From DASQHW01 sp038209365 (GTDB taxonomy: Bacteria > Actinomycetota > Acidimicrobiia > IMCC26256 > PALSA-610): a DNA stretch of 64,000 nucleotides. Every line of letters begins with the position of its first letter. Positions within the stretch are counted from its first letter, which is position 1. Positions 41,264-49,450 of the stretch are shown one piece after another. The translations under genes and the position numbers were made by a program. The stretch lies in assembly GCA_038209365.1 (NCBI GenBank), contig JBBQXS010000003.1, positions 62,001 through 126,000 on the forward strand, given 5' to 3'. Below the pieces are notes generated by a model, which saw only the letters and a program-made list of their open reading frames with translations, was not told where the DNA came from and made no database searches.

Positions 41264-41737
41264 ATGACCGCAGCTCCGGTCACACTGGTCGCGGGCCTCA
41301 ATGGCTCAGGCGTGCAGAGCATCTGTCCCATGCTCATTGACGATGTTGCACTCGTACCCGCCGTGCGAGTGTCGCCCCGTTCCTCATTACGAGAAGCCGC
41401 ACGCATCCTGGCAACGACCGGCGAGGGCACACTCCTCGTCGACACCGATCCCGTCAGCGAGATAACCGAGCAAAACATCGTGCGTGCCGCCGCGATCGGC
41501 GCCACCGATGACACTGCGCTGAGCGACCTCCGGCTCGACGCCCCCGACTTCGTTAGGCCCGATACGGCGATCGACCACGCGACGAGCATCATGATCGCAG
41601 GCGGTCGCCGCAGCCTCCTCGTCGTCGACGAGGGCCGGCCGGTAGGACTCCTCACACTCGCCGCAGCGATCGGCTTCGGCGGACCGTCATGGCTCGGCGC
41701 CCTCCGGACCGCGCACGTCGAACAAGTCAGATCATGA
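41264..41737 (+). CDS. CBS-domain pair protein
   Basis: The 157-residue protein begins directly after the dehydrogenase stop. After about 30 residues two CBS units follow: VRVSPRSSLREAARILATTG with GTLLVDTDPVSEITEQNIV, and VRPDTAIDHATSIMIAGGRR with SLLVVDEGRPVGLLTLAAAI. CBS pairs bind adenine nucleotides. Similar small CBS proteins (hypoxic response protein type) are part of dormancy regulons in mycobacteria. It overlaps the PPOX gene by 4 nt. Confidence 0.88.
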   Translation: MTAAPVTLVAGLNGSGVQSICPMLIDDVALVPAVRVSPRSSLREAARILATTGEGTLLVDTDPVSEITEQNIVRAAAIGATDDTALSDLRLDAPDFVRPDTAIDHATSIMIAGGRRSLLVVDEGRPVGLLTLAAAIGFGGPSWLGALRTAHVEQVRS

Positions 41738-42156
41738 ACACCATCGAAGTCCGCACGACGCTCGACGTGCTCGACCGCGACGAATGTCTCCGCCTCCTCG
41801 CCCGCCATCACCTCGGCCGCCTCGCCGTCGTCGTCGACGATCAGCCACTCGTGTTCCCGGTGAACTACGCGCTCGCCAGTCACAGCATCGTGTTCCGAAC
41901 CGACCCCGGAACGAAGCTGCACGCGGCCAACGGTCACCGCGTCGCGTTCGAGATCGACGGCACCGACACGCAATACCACGAAGGGTGGAGCGTCCTCGTC
42001 GTCGGAACTGCAAGCGAAGAACTCGAACCAACACGGCTGCGCGACATGGCCCGACTGCCGCTCGGGCCGTGGTGCCCCGGAGCGACGGCCCACTGGATGC
42101 GCATCGGCACCAGCGCAATCACGGGACGCCGGATCACGCACTCCGCACCCACTTGA
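41734..42156 (+). CDS. Pyridoxamine 5'-phosphate oxidase-like flavin-binding protein (second copy)
   Basis: The ATG at 41734 overlaps the CBS stop (ATGA). The 140-residue protein reads RDECLRLLARHHLGRLAVVV, LVFPVNYALASHSIVFRTDP, VAFEIDGTDTQYHEGWSVLV and ends ITGRRITH. It is related to the PPOX protein at 37371-37814; both keep the same GRxAVV, PVNY and ITGRR landmarks. FMN or F420 is the likely cofactor. It belongs to the operon running from 39557 to about 42496. Confidence 0.87.
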   Translation: MNTIEVRTTLDVLDRDECLRLLARHHLGRLAVVVDDQPLVFPVNYALASHSIVFRTDPGTKLHAANGHRVAFEIDGTDTQYHEGWSVLVVGTASEELEPTRLRDMARLPLGPWCPGATAHWMRIGTSAITGRRITHSAPT

Positions 42157-42167
42157 CAGGAGAAACG

Positions 42168-42236
42168 GTGGCTGACCACCAGCGCGACGGTCTCTTCTCG
42201 AAACCGAACGCGGCGCTGCGAAGGGAACAGCGATGA
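42168..42236 (+). CDS. Short leader-type ORF of 22 residues
   Basis: GTG 42168 is preceded by AGGAG at 6 nt, a better ribosome site than most genes here. It encodes MADHQRDGLFSKPNAALRRE plus two residues. Its TGA (42234-42236) overlaps the ATG of the zinc-ribbon gene (42233), so translation of the small frame would deliver ribosomes to that start. I know no homologue. It may be a coupling leader or an unannotated microprotein. Confidence 0.45.
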   Translation: MADHQRDGLFSKPNAALRREQR

Positions 42237-42496
42237 ACGCGTCGACGCACGCGAAGCGCTTCGAGTTACATCCGCTCGCCCGTATCCTGGCACAGTGTCC
42301 AGAGTGCGGCTCCGAAGAATTAGAACCGGTCGTCGAGTTCGTGACCGACGAGGTCCACTTCTTGTGCCCAAGCTGCCGACAGTGCTGGCACGTGGAACTC
42401 GGATATGTCCATCGCATGCCGCCGCACGCGTGCCACGCGTGTTCGCATCACACCCGTCGTGAAGAGATAGACAACTGCAGCGAGGTCACAGTCTGA
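42233..42496 (+). CDS. Small zinc-ribbon protein
   Basis: The 87-residue protein contains ILAQCPECGSEELEPVVEFV then FLCPSCRQCWHVEL, a four-Cys zinc ribbon, plus a His/Cys-rich segment PPHACHACSHHTRREE. These could bind one or two zinc ions. Its start overlaps the short leader frame. No family is named with certainty. It is the last gene of the row with the dehydrogenase, CBS and PPOX genes. Confidence 0.75.
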   Translation: MNASTHAKRFELHPLARILAQCPECGSEELEPVVEFVTDEVHFLCPSCRQCWHVELGYVHRMPPHACHACSHHTRREEIDNCSEVTV

Positions 42497-42604
42497 GCCG
42501 ATTTGGACGAGCATCGGGCGCGAGCCTGTCGTGTCAAGGAATTTGCGGGTACCCCGTCGGGAACAACGGGGGGACCTCATATCCCCCGCCGAGATGAGGT
42601 TGAG

Positions 42605-43273
42605 ATGACCGAACCCGCACGGCCAACCAAGCAGGAGTTGCTCGGTGAGATAGGCGATGTCGTCCACGATCTCCCCGCCCTGCTCACCGCCCCGCTCTAC
42701 AGGAAATGGCACCGCCACTGGGGGGCCACACCCGCCGAGGTCGACGCATGTCTTCCCGGCGACGAGCTTCTGCAGCACGCCCAGTTCCAGTCGACCAGAG
42801 CGATCGCGATCGACGCCCCGCCCTCTGCGGTCTGGCCGTGGCTCGTGCAGGTCGGCTGCCTTCGTGCCGGCTGGTACAGCAACGACCTGCTCGACAACCT
42901 CGCCCATCCCAGCGCGACCACGATCGTGCCCGACCTCCAGCACCTCGAGATCGGCCAGTGGGTACCGATGTCGCCGTCGACTACCCCCTCCGATCGCACA
43001 GCCTTGAAGGTCCAGTCCTTCCAAGCGAACGAATGGTTGCTGTGGACCAAGCCCGACAGCACGTGGTCGTGGCGACTGACACCCACCGACGGCAACGGGA
43101 CCCGCCTCCTCACGCGCGTCCACGCCGTCTACGACTGGCGGCACCCGCTGACAGCGCTCTTAGGCGCGCTTCTCATGGAATTCGGCGACTTCGCCATGCA
43201 ACGACGAATGCTCCGCGGGATCAAGGCTCGAGCCGAGACCCTCGTCCAAGAAGGCAGCCGACCCGCGGCCTAG
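42605..43273 (+). CDS. SRPBCC/polyketide cyclase-like protein
   Basis: ATG 42605 gives 222 residues. After an N-terminal helix (KQELLGEIGDVVHDLPALLT) the SRPBCC core reads TRAIAIDAPPSAVWPWLVQV, GCLRAGWYSNDLLDNLAHPS, LEIGQWVPMSPSTTPSD, WLLWTKPDSTWSWRLTPTDG and TRLLTRVHAVYDWRHPLTAL, with a long C-terminal helix. The family binds lipids or small hydrophobic ligands. An open frame extends back to 42503, but ATG 42605 fits family starts. It is the last gene of element 2; 327 bp without a gene separate it from the arm repeats. Confidence 0.85.
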   Translation: MTEPARPTKQELLGEIGDVVHDLPALLTAPLYRKWHRHWGATPAEVDACLPGDELLQHAQFQSTRAIAIDAPPSAVWPWLVQVGCLRAGWYSNDLLDNLAHPSATTIVPDLQHLEIGQWVPMSPSTTPSDRTALKVQSFQANEWLLWTKPDSTWSWRLTPTDGNGTRLLTRVHAVYDWRHPLTALLGALLMEFGDFAMQRRMLRGIKARAETLVQEGSRPAA

Positions 43274-43600
43274 CGCAACCAACGACGCGATCGACGACCG
43301 CGTTCGACCCGACACACGGCGCTCCGACGCAAACCCCCGCACGAAGGTGTCGAGAGCAGGGTCGAACGATGGGCCGAACTGATGACGTCTGGCCGTGCAT
43401 GGTCAGCGCCGTGTGAGCTTGACTCGAACCCATGCCTTGCGTAGCGAGACGAATGCTGCGAGGCGATCACCCCGTGGACAAAGAACTCGCACCGCCAGAT
43501 CAAATGCCGAGTCGCGTTCGTATCTCCGGTCGCGCTATGCAGGGGTTATGAGGAGGAGACTATCGACCCGAGCACCGCCTCGTGTCCGAGGACCTAAGCA

Positions 43601-43623
43601 ATTTCTTAGGCGACTGCTTAGGT
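43601..43623. repeat. Paired CTTAGG repeats, probable integrase arm sites (right end of element 2)
   Basis: TTTCTTAGG-N6-CTTAGGTG: CTTAGG at 43605 and 43617, 12 bp apart, matching the pair at 35676-35697 in sequence, orientation and spacing. They lie 48 bp left of the shared attachment core at 43671. Confidence 0.6.
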
Positions 43624-43670
43624 GCGGCCTGAGCAGCACAACAACCTGCGCGCGTTTTCGCAGGTCCCGC

Positions 43671-43725
43671 CGTGTCGGAGGGGGGACTTGAACCCCCACG
43701 CCCTTGCGGGCACTAGGCCCTCAAC
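43671..43725 (-). repeat. tRNA-Leu(GAG) 3' fragment: shared attachment site between elements 2 and 1
   Basis: These 55 bp are identical to 53979-54033, which is the 3' half of the intact tRNA-Leu from the anticodon loop outward. Identity stops abruptly at 43725, where the tRNA would continue with its anticodon stem. It is the left end of element 1 and the right end of element 2. Confidence 0.9.
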
Positions 43726-43842
43726 ATTGCCCACCAGTCCAACTACACGCGCATACGTTCGACCTCGTTCGCGTACGTGCAGGTCAACGACGTACGCGCG
43801 CGCGTCAACGTGTCTGGCATTGCGCCCCGTCCAACGTCGTTC

Positions 43843-43860
43843 GTTAGACAGCCGTTAGAC
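43843..43860. repeat. Paired GTTAGAC repeats, probable integrase arm sites (left end of element 1)
   Basis: GTTAGACA-N3-GTTAGAC, units 11 bp apart, 118 bp right of the left core. The same pair lies at 53900-53918 near the other end. Confidence 0.6.
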
Positions 43861-43879
43861 GTCATCCGAGCATCGGACC

Positions 43880-44179
43880 CTAACGACGAGGCATCTTGCG
43901 CCGCTGTCGATAGCTGGTGCCCGCCCACACGCCATGTGTCCCGTCACGGTCCTCCAGTGCCGCGCGTAGGCACTCGGCCGTGACAGGGCATGCCGCACAG
44001 ACAGTCTTTGCCGGCTCGTGCGACTGTCCCCGTTCAGGGAACCAGGCATCCCATCCCTTCCCGCGGCACGCCGCCCGCTCGTGCCATTCGGGGCGTTCGA
44101 GCAACGCGTCGAGCTCGTCGCGCCAGTCGGCCCTGTCGCCCGCGCCGACACCGTCTGCGTACCGGTCCACGTCGAACAT
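43880..44179 (-). CDS. WhiB-family iron-sulfur transcriptional regulator
   Basis: The 99-residue protein carries the four WhiB cysteines: ERAACRGKGWDAWFPE, then AKTVCAACPVTAECLRAAL (C-x2-C-x5-C), and the GVWAG turn in HGVWAGTSYRQRRK with its basic tail. WhiB proteins hold a 4Fe-4S cluster and bind sigma factor or DNA; they are limited to actinobacteria and their phages. Its place inside element 1, first from the left core, suggests an element-encoded regulator of either host or element promoters, like the WhiB proteins of mycobacteriophages. Confidence 0.93.
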   Translation of the reverse strand: MFDVDRYADGVGAGDRADWRDELDALLERPEWHERAACRGKGWDAWFPERGQSHEPAKTVCAACPVTAECLRAALEDRDGTHGVWAGTSYRQRRKMPRR

Positions 44180-44267
44180 CGGTCCCCTTCCGTAGGCTCT
44201 GCGTCGACGAAACGTGAGCGTGTCGGTCGGGGTGTCGTGTGCTGCGGCGCCCTGGCCGGCGCCTATG

Positions 44268-44438
44268 TCAGTGGACTCCGCAATAGTCGCAGCCCGCGGG
44301 TGTCCACACGATGCACGGCATCGGGTCGCCCATGTGACGAAGGTCGCGGCCGGCGCAGCCGTCGGGTTCCTCGTCCTCAGTGCAGCCGGCGATGGTGCCG
44401 TCAGTGTGCACGATCAGCCCGCCGGGACAAGTCGCCAC
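44268..44438 (-). CDS. Small Cys-rich protein of 56 residues (tentative)
   Basis: From GTG 44436-44438 the frame gives CPGGLIVHTDGTIAGCTEDE, CAGRDLRHMGDPMPC and a C-terminal C-x2-C (CDYCGVH). Six Cys in 56 residues on the same strand as the neighbouring element genes suggest a metal-binding phage-type microprotein. There is no clear ribosome site and I know no family. The opposite strand also has an open frame here, so the call is uncertain. Confidence 0.4.
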   Translation of the reverse strand: MATCPGGLIVHTDGTIAGCTEDEEPDGCAGRDLRHMGDPMPCIVWTPAGCDYCGVH

Positions 44439-44604
44439 GACGCCACGCTACGACGACGGTGAGACGACAGCGACCGCTGAGCCTTGATCGCAGTTCACCC
44501 TTTGCCTGACCGCGACGGCATCGGTTCAACTGTGCCCTTGACGGAGGCGAGTGGGGACTGCGGGCGTCAACCCCGTCGCCGGTTAGGACGGAGGCACGCC
44601 GTTT

Positions 44605-44871
44605 ATGGAACCGTTCGATTCCTTTGCGACGGCCGTCGAGATTCTGCGTCTCGGGTTCCCGGACGTTCCGCGGAGCGCCGCTACTCGAGGGACGAGTCCA
44701 TCCAATGCGCGCGTCCTCGAGATGGGGGTCGACGAAGCGCGCAGAGTCGTGGAGGCACTCGCCGCGCTCGTCCATCTTTTGCTCATCGAGAACTATCACG
44801 GACGCGAGCTGGATCGACTCCAGACGCTCGCGCTGGACGCGGCGCGACGTCGCGAAGACTTCGAGGAATGA
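44605..44871 (+). CDS. Hypothetical protein of 88 residues
   Basis: ATG 44605 opens a frame with a mostly helical, acidic product: MEPFDSFATAVEILRLGF, then MGVDEARRVVEALAALVHLL and LDRLQTLALDAARRREDFEE. The amphipathic helices look protein-like, and overlapping frames are less so. It is on the plus strand among minus-strand element genes. The 432 bp to its right, up to the capsid stop, hold nothing I can support. Confidence 0.45.
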   Translation: MEPFDSFATAVEILRLGFPDVPRSAATRGTSPSNARVLEMGVDEARRVVEALAALVHLLLIENYHGRELDRLQTLALDAARRREDFEE

Positions 44872-45303
44872 CCTACGTGCGCCGCTCGCGCCACACGCGC
44901 TCCCACATGTCCGTCGTGTGAGCAGCGAATCCCGCTCCCTCAATAGTGCACGCGAGCCAGCGCAGCGCGCGAGCGGTTGCACGGCGGCATCGCTTCATGC
45001 GGCGGACCTTTCACTCATTACGAAACAGCGGGCTGACGGAGCGGGATGCCCGCCGCGCGCACGGGCGGGAGCAGCGCGGCGGACACCCCTATTGCCGGAC
45101 GCGAGGCGCACGCGATGGAGATGCGCCTTCTGGGGGAGGAGCCGCCGCCGGGCTGATGTCCCAGGCCGGCGGCGGAAAAACCCAACACGCCCGGCAGATG
45201 TTGTCAAAGGAGTTGCGCGGCGGGACCGGCAATCCACACGCGGTCCCACCGCGCTGACGGGACGCACGCCGCCAAGGAGATAGCCCCGCGCGCCCCGCCA
45301 AAC

Positions 45304-46773
45304 CTATTGACCGTTCAACTGGCGCAGCGCGCCCGCGTTCACCACGTCGGCGCCAACTCTCTTGAACGCGAACCAACCCCGCTGGCCCGTCGGACGCCCA
45401 GAAGCGCCGAAGAGGTGGGGGATGAATTCGATGGTGCTGCCAATTCGGTCGACGACCGTGTAAGCGTCGGAGAACGAACCGAGCACCATGAACTTCGCGT
45501 TGGTGCCGACTGGCGATGCCGCCATCACTTCGCTCTCGAGTGTCGTACTGCCGAGCAACTGGCCGGGAACGTCAGCCTGCAACTGTGTCCACAACGCGGC
45601 ACCACCGGACGTGTCGAACTGACGGGACAAGTTGTAGATCGCGCGATTTGCCAACCATGACGCACGCTGCCGGTATCGGGCCGGCAGTGAGCCGTCCAAC
45701 TTGTAGATGTCGACCAACGAGAACGTGTCGGCGGTTGTCGTGTTCACCGTGCTCGCGGTGACGCCACTCAATGCGGTGAGCACTCCGACCGGCTGATTCG
45801 AGGCGTCACCGGCACCGACCACGAACGCACGTCCCTCGAGTTCGTCGAACGACGCCATGATGAGCTTCGCGACTTCCTCCGCGACGTTCACCTCATCCAT
45901 CGCTGCTTCGAGCGAGATCGGTACAAAGCCCGTCAGCCGATGCGTGGTGATCGTTGGCTGACTCAGGGTCGGCGAGTCGTCGCTCACCTCGGAGGCTTCA
46001 GCGTCCCAGCTTGCGACGACTCCGGCCGACGAGACGCCATGCCATCGGTCGGACGTGGTGACGACCGTGCGGGCTGCTTGTCGCACTTGGTTGAGTGAAC
46101 CGTCCGACGTCAGAAGGATGGACGGATCGAGCGCGAACGGGATCAGGTAGCCGCCTGCAGCGGCGCTCGTGCTCATCGCCCTCTGCAGATGCTTCGACCG
46201 TTGGTAGGCGGCGAGCTCGTCCTTGTTGAACTCGGTGTGACCGAGTTGCGGGTCACGGAAGAGTTTCACGATCGCGCGCATGTAGTTCGGATCGCTTGTC
46301 GTCGCGACCCAGCGCGACATCTCGTCGCCGTCGATCTCGCCGTCAAGTCCGGTGAAGGCGCGCTCGACACGCTCGCACGCGCGCTCGACGCCAGGCACGA
46401 CCGCGTCACGGGCTACCGCGTCGAGACAACGGCGTGCACGGTCGGAAATCTCCATCCGCTCGGATGAGCTCCACGGGTCACCGCGAAACGATTGCGGGAC
46501 GAAGTCGGGGCCAACGTCGCTTCCGTGCTCGATTTTGAGCTCGCCGCGCTCGAGCATCCCCGAAATTTCAGCCATGCGCGTCGAGCGCGCCTCGGCGTCG
46601 TCGAGCTGGGTGGCGTTCGTTGCGAGTGCGCGTTCGATCGCGTCGAAGCGGTCGGCCTGTTCGCCCTCGAGGTCGCCGCCATCGCGGGTCAGCGTTTCGG
46701 CCTCTTGGAGGAGGGTGGCTCGCTCGGCCCGGAGCGTCTGGAGCCATGTCGGTACGGGGCTTTGCTGTGTCAT
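45304..46773 (-). CDS. HK97-family phage major capsid protein
   Basis: The 489-residue protein has an N-terminal coiled-coil delta region (RAERATLLQEAETLTRDGGD, to about 110) that the prohead protease would remove. The HK97 fold follows: STSAAAGGYLIPFALDPSIL, VASWDAEASEVSDDSPTLSQ, LTGFVPISLEAAMDEVNVAE, the P-domain ELEGRAFVVGAGDASNQPVG, and FVAF-like WFAFKRVGADVVNAGALR at the end. Its ATG overlaps the protease stop by 4 nt, the classic protease-capsid order. No portal or large terminase gene is next to it. Confidence 0.95.
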   Translation of the reverse strand: MTQQSPVPTWLQTLRAERATLLQEAETLTRDGGDLEGEQADRFDAIERALATNATQLDDAEARSTRMAEISGMLERGELKIEHGSDVGPDFVPQSFRGDPWSSSERMEISDRARRCLDAVARDAVVPGVERACERVERAFTGLDGEIDGDEMSRWVATTSDPNYMRAIVKLFRDPQLGHTEFNKDELAAYQRSKHLQRAMSTSAAAGGYLIPFALDPSILLTSDGSLNQVRQAARTVVTTSDRWHGVSSAGVVASWDAEASEVSDDSPTLSQPTITTHRLTGFVPISLEAAMDEVNVAEEVAKLIMASFDELEGRAFVVGAGDASNQPVGVLTALSGVTASTVNTTTADTFSLVDIYKLDGSLPARYRQRASWLANRAIYNLSRQFDTSGGAALWTQLQADVPGQLLGSTTLESEVMAASPVGTNAKFMVLGSFSDAYTVVDRIGSTIEFIPHLFGASGRPTGQRGWFAFKRVGADVVNAGALRQLNGQ

Positions 46774-47324
46774 CGATATCTACTTTCGAGTATCGCGAGC
46801 CGCCGGCGGGCGGTCTCCGCGGAGATGATGCGAGTCGTGCTGCGCACGCCCGCGACGAGCGCCCCGGAAATCGCCGGGAACGCGGTGAGGGACAGTTCCT
46901 TGAGTGCGGCCTCCACGCGCACCACGGAACGCCGATCGCGCGACCACTGGTCGCGGATAGGCGAGAATCCGACGCTGAAGCCGTCCAACGCTCCATCGGC
47001 GATGAGTGCGAGCGCATCATTTCCAGCGGCAGTGTCGGAGACGCGCGTCTCCACGTACAGGCCCGGGGATTCGTCGCGCAGTTCAGTGACGACCCCGAGC
47101 GGCATCTTGCGGGACTCATGGTTCCCGAGCAACTTGATCTTGCGACCCCGCTGCTCAATCGAGCGGGCGAACGCGCCGGCCTGCCACGTCTCCTGGTAGC
47201 GGCCCTGCTCGTCGACAACCGGATCGGCCTGCCCGTACCGGACCGCGTAGCCAAACACGGTCCGGCCGTCACCTTCGGAACGCACAGACAGATCAGGTAT
47301 CGCTCGGTGCAGTAAGACCGGCAT
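46770..47324 (-). CDS. HK97-family prohead protease
   Basis: From ATG 47322-47324 the protein has 184 residues: VFGYAVRYGQADPVVDEQGR, FARSIEQRGRKIKLLGNHES (conserved His in the GNH segment), MPLGVVTELRDESPGLYVET, and IADGALDGFSVGFSPIRDQW (Ser of the SVGF motif). This is the U35/HK97 assembly protease that trims the capsid protein. A longer frame reaches 47399, but the family start fits 47324 better. It is translationally coupled to the capsid gene. Confidence 0.92.
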   Translation of the reverse strand: MPVLLHRAIPDLSVRSEGDGRTVFGYAVRYGQADPVVDEQGRYQETWQAGAFARSIEQRGRKIKLLGNHESRKMPLGVVTELRDESPGLYVETRVSDTAAGNDALALIADGALDGFSVGFSPIRDQWSRDRRSVVRVEAALKELSLTAFPAISGALVAGVRSTTRIISAETARRRLAILESRYR

Positions 47325-47443
47325 CGGGAACCACCTACGAACGCGCAACGATGGGGCGCAGTCCGGGCGGCTCGACCGTGCCTGCCGATGACCTCGCAAC
47401 GGACTCAGGCGGGGTGAGGTGCCTCGCGACTTCAGCCACCATC

Positions 47444-47647
47444 TTACTCGTCATCTGAGACATCGCGAAGGAACTGCTCGATCTCGGCGATGCCGCGCGG
47501 GACTTGCGCGTCGACGAGCGCGTCCTCCATATCCTCGTTGAGGTTGTGCATGATCCGCAGCGCCCAGAGCGCGAGGGGTCGGTTCCGGAACTTGACCGCC
47601 GAGTCGAACATGAGCTTGGCGCGGTCGAACCGCTCTGCCCGGTTCAC
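47444..47647 (-). CDS. Small hypothetical protein (67 residues) of element 1
   Basis: A helical, charged protein: NRAERFDRAKLMFDSAVKFR, LALWALRIMHNLNEDMEDAL, then IAEIEQFLRDVSDDE. Its ATG overlaps the stop of the next upstream gene by 4 nt. The place between terminase small subunit and prohead protease suggests a structural accessory role, as inference only. No family recognised. Confidence 0.7.
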   Translation of the reverse strand: MNRAERFDRAKLMFDSAVKFRNRPLALWALRIMHNLNEDMEDALVDAQVPRGIAEIEQFLRDVSDDE

Positions 47648-47883
47648 GTGCGCCTCCTCCGGGGGTTTTGAAGTGTCTCGCGCAGCGACGCGGCCTTGCG
47701 ACGGCCTTCCTCATCCCCTTGTGCCTCGAAGTACTCGATCCCCGCCTCGATGCCGGCACGGTGCTCCTCGACCCATTCTGCGAATGGCTGGCCGCTCCAC
47801 TTGCAGTCGCGCTCGCCAATCAGCACATCAAGCACGCCGAGACGCTTCGCCCGCTCGCCACGTGATGCTCTCGGTTTCGTCAC
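47644..47883 (-). CDS. Small hypothetical protein (79 residues) of element 1
   Basis: The product is basic at both ends, with LGVLDVLIGERDCKWSGQPF and EWVEEHRAGIEAGIEYFEAQ in the middle. It is coupled to both neighbours by 4-nt ATGA overlaps, so it belongs to the terminase-protease-capsid operon. I cannot assign a family. Confidence 0.7.
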   Translation of the reverse strand: MTKPRASRGERAKRLGVLDVLIGERDCKWSGQPFAEWVEEHRAGIEAGIEYFEAQGDEEGRRKAASLRETLQNPRRRRT

Positions 47884-48206
47884 CGTCGTCCTCCTAGCTT
47901 CGGCGGACGATGGTCGTCCGGCTCCTCCGTGATCCTCAGCTCACGCAACAGACGCGCGATGGCGAGCCGGGCGTCACGCTCGACGGCCACCATCGGGTGC
48001 GCGCGTACCTCACCCAGCCGGGTCGTCACGGTCAGGCCATCGGCGAGGTAGACCGCCCGCGCCGAGTCCGCCAGGTCAATGGCCTGGCACGCCCGCAGCA
48101 GCAACTCACGGCCGGGCGCGTCGTCGACGACGTACGACCCGACAACCTCGACCCAGAACGCCTGAGCACGCTCAGACAGGCCCTCAGGCGGTTTCGCAGC
48201 ATTCAC
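47880..48206 (-). CDS. P27-type phage terminase small subunit (probable)
   Basis: The 108-residue protein reads GLSERAQAFWVEVVGSYVVD, GRELLLRACQAIDLADSARA, YLADGLTVTTRLGEVRAHPM and ERDARLAIARLLRELRITEE. The sequence order (SERAQAFW, LLxxAC, DGLTVxxRxGExRxHP, ARLLREL) fits the P27 family of small terminases, which bind the packaging site on phage DNA. No large terminase gene is visible, so the protein would have to direct a helper phage motor. It heads the structural operon. Confidence 0.7.
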   Translation of the reverse strand: MNAAKPPEGLSERAQAFWVEVVGSYVVDDAPGRELLLRACQAIDLADSARAVYLADGLTVTTRLGEVRAHPMVAVERDARLAIARLLRELRITEEPDDHRPPKLGGRR

Positions 48207-48316
48207 AGTTCACCTTTCGATTTTCGATCGAATCGGGGGCACGACGATGTGCGTTGGAGTGGTGGGGTCTCGCTGGTGGTTCGAGGTGGCCCGCTTGACC
48301 CTCTCCCCCCGGGTGC

Positions 48317-49450
48317 TCATCGGCTCTTGTCTGTCTGCGCGTCACTGCCACTGCCACACCCCAAGGGTGTGTGTGTGGCAGGCAGTTCCTGACCGGCTGC
48401 CATGTCAGTGGGTGGCAGTTCGTTGGCAGTTGCGAGCCGGCCGTGTTCTGTGGCGGCGTAGCGGGGTGTTTTGCTGCCACTGACGTCGTGGCAGTAGTCG
48501 TGTTCGAGCAGCCATTTCCGGTGCCGGTGGTACGAACGTTCTGCCACGCCACTCGCGCGTTCCCACACACCTGACGCGACACCTTTCGTGTCGGCGATGT
48601 CGCACAGTGCGCGCAGTACTTCGAGGCGCGGTCCTTCGAGTTGTCCGCGGTCGACGTAGTCGTCGAGTACGGCCGACAGACCTTCGGGCACGAGTTTCAA
48701 CGTGAGTGGCAGTGCGGGTTCAGCATCTTTCTGTTTGGTGCAACGCACGGTGACGATGCCGTTATCAGCGGCGACTGCCATGATCGTGTCGCAGGCACCA
48801 TCGAGTGAGGAGTGACCGCGCGGGTTGCCACCAGCCCGTGAGTCGTGGTGGACGATCCATACGGTCGCGCCGGCGGTATGGCGGACGGTGTCGCAACCGG
48901 CGACGAAGAGTCCCATGTCGCGGGCCGAGTTCTCGTCACCGCCGATCATGCACCGGTTCAACGTGTCGACGATGACGAGCACCGCACCGATCTGGACGGC
49001 GACGTACGCGAGCGCATCTGCCCAGGTCGGGTCGAGGAGGTTCACCGCGTCGGGCAGCACGTACAGGTGCTTGACGGGTGTGTCGTGGTGCGATTCCCAT
49101 GCCGCGACACGGGCATTGAACATCGCCGCACCTTCGGCGGCGACATACAAGACGGTGCCAGGCTCGGTGCGGTTGTGATGCCACCAACCACCGGTCGCGA
49201 TCGAGCAGCCGACGTCGAGCGCCACGAACGACTTCCCATCGCCGGGCTTCCCGTAGGTGCAGACGAGGGAACCGGTCGCGACCCACGAACCGACCAACCA
49301 CTCGGGGCGTGGCAGGTTGGCGAGAGCGGCACGGTCCAGTAGCCGCGCGTGCATGGCTTGCCCTCTGCTCGGTACCGCGTCCGGGTCGAAGCCGTCTGCC
49401 TGCCAGATGCGCAACACTTCGGCGACCGGGTTTAGCGGGTCATCGATCAC
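48317..49450 (-). CDS. RepA-like AAA ATPase (replication helicase type)
   Basis: The 377-residue protein has Walker A TYGKPGDGKSFVALDVGCSI, Walker B AVLVIVDTLNRCMIGGDENS, and AGATVWIVHHDSRAGGNPRG, the sensor region of the AAA_25/RepA (KaiC-like) hexameric ATPases. The C-terminal 120 residues include a winged-helix-like part (VASGVWERASGVAERSYHRH). It follows the prim-pol gene with a 4-nt overlap, so primase and helicase form a replication pair for the excised element. The C-terminal tail is Thr/Ser-rich and variable. Confidence 0.88.
   Translation of the reverse strand: MIDDPLNPVAEVLRIWQADGFDPDAVPSRGQAMHARLLDRAALANLPRPEWLVGSWVATGSLVCTYGKPGDGKSFVALDVGCSIATGGWWHHNRTEPGTVLYVAAEGAAMFNARVAAWESHHDTPVKHLYVLPDAVNLLDPTWADALAYVAVQIGAVLVIVDTLNRCMIGGDENSARDMGLFVAGCDTVRHTAGATVWIVHHDSRAGGNPRGHSSLDGACDTIMAVAADNGIVTVRCTKQKDAEPALPLTLKLVPEGLSAVLDDYVDRGQLEGPRLEVLRALCDIADTKGVASGVWERASGVAERSYHRHRKWLLEHDYCHDVSGSKTPRYAATEHGRLATANELPPTDMAAGQELPATHTPLGCGSGSDAQTDKSR

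Noticed and set aside
43395..43858. Plus-strand frames running through the tRNA-Leu fragment and its flanks
   Set aside because: The frame over the fragment gives the typical spurious translation of a tRNA 3' end (GDLNPHALAGT). The stretch 43274-43879 holds only the arm repeats and the att copy.
44872..45303. Several open frames on both strands downstream of the capsid gene
   Set aside because: All are Arg/Ala/Pro-rich without start context or motifs; no gene is supported here.
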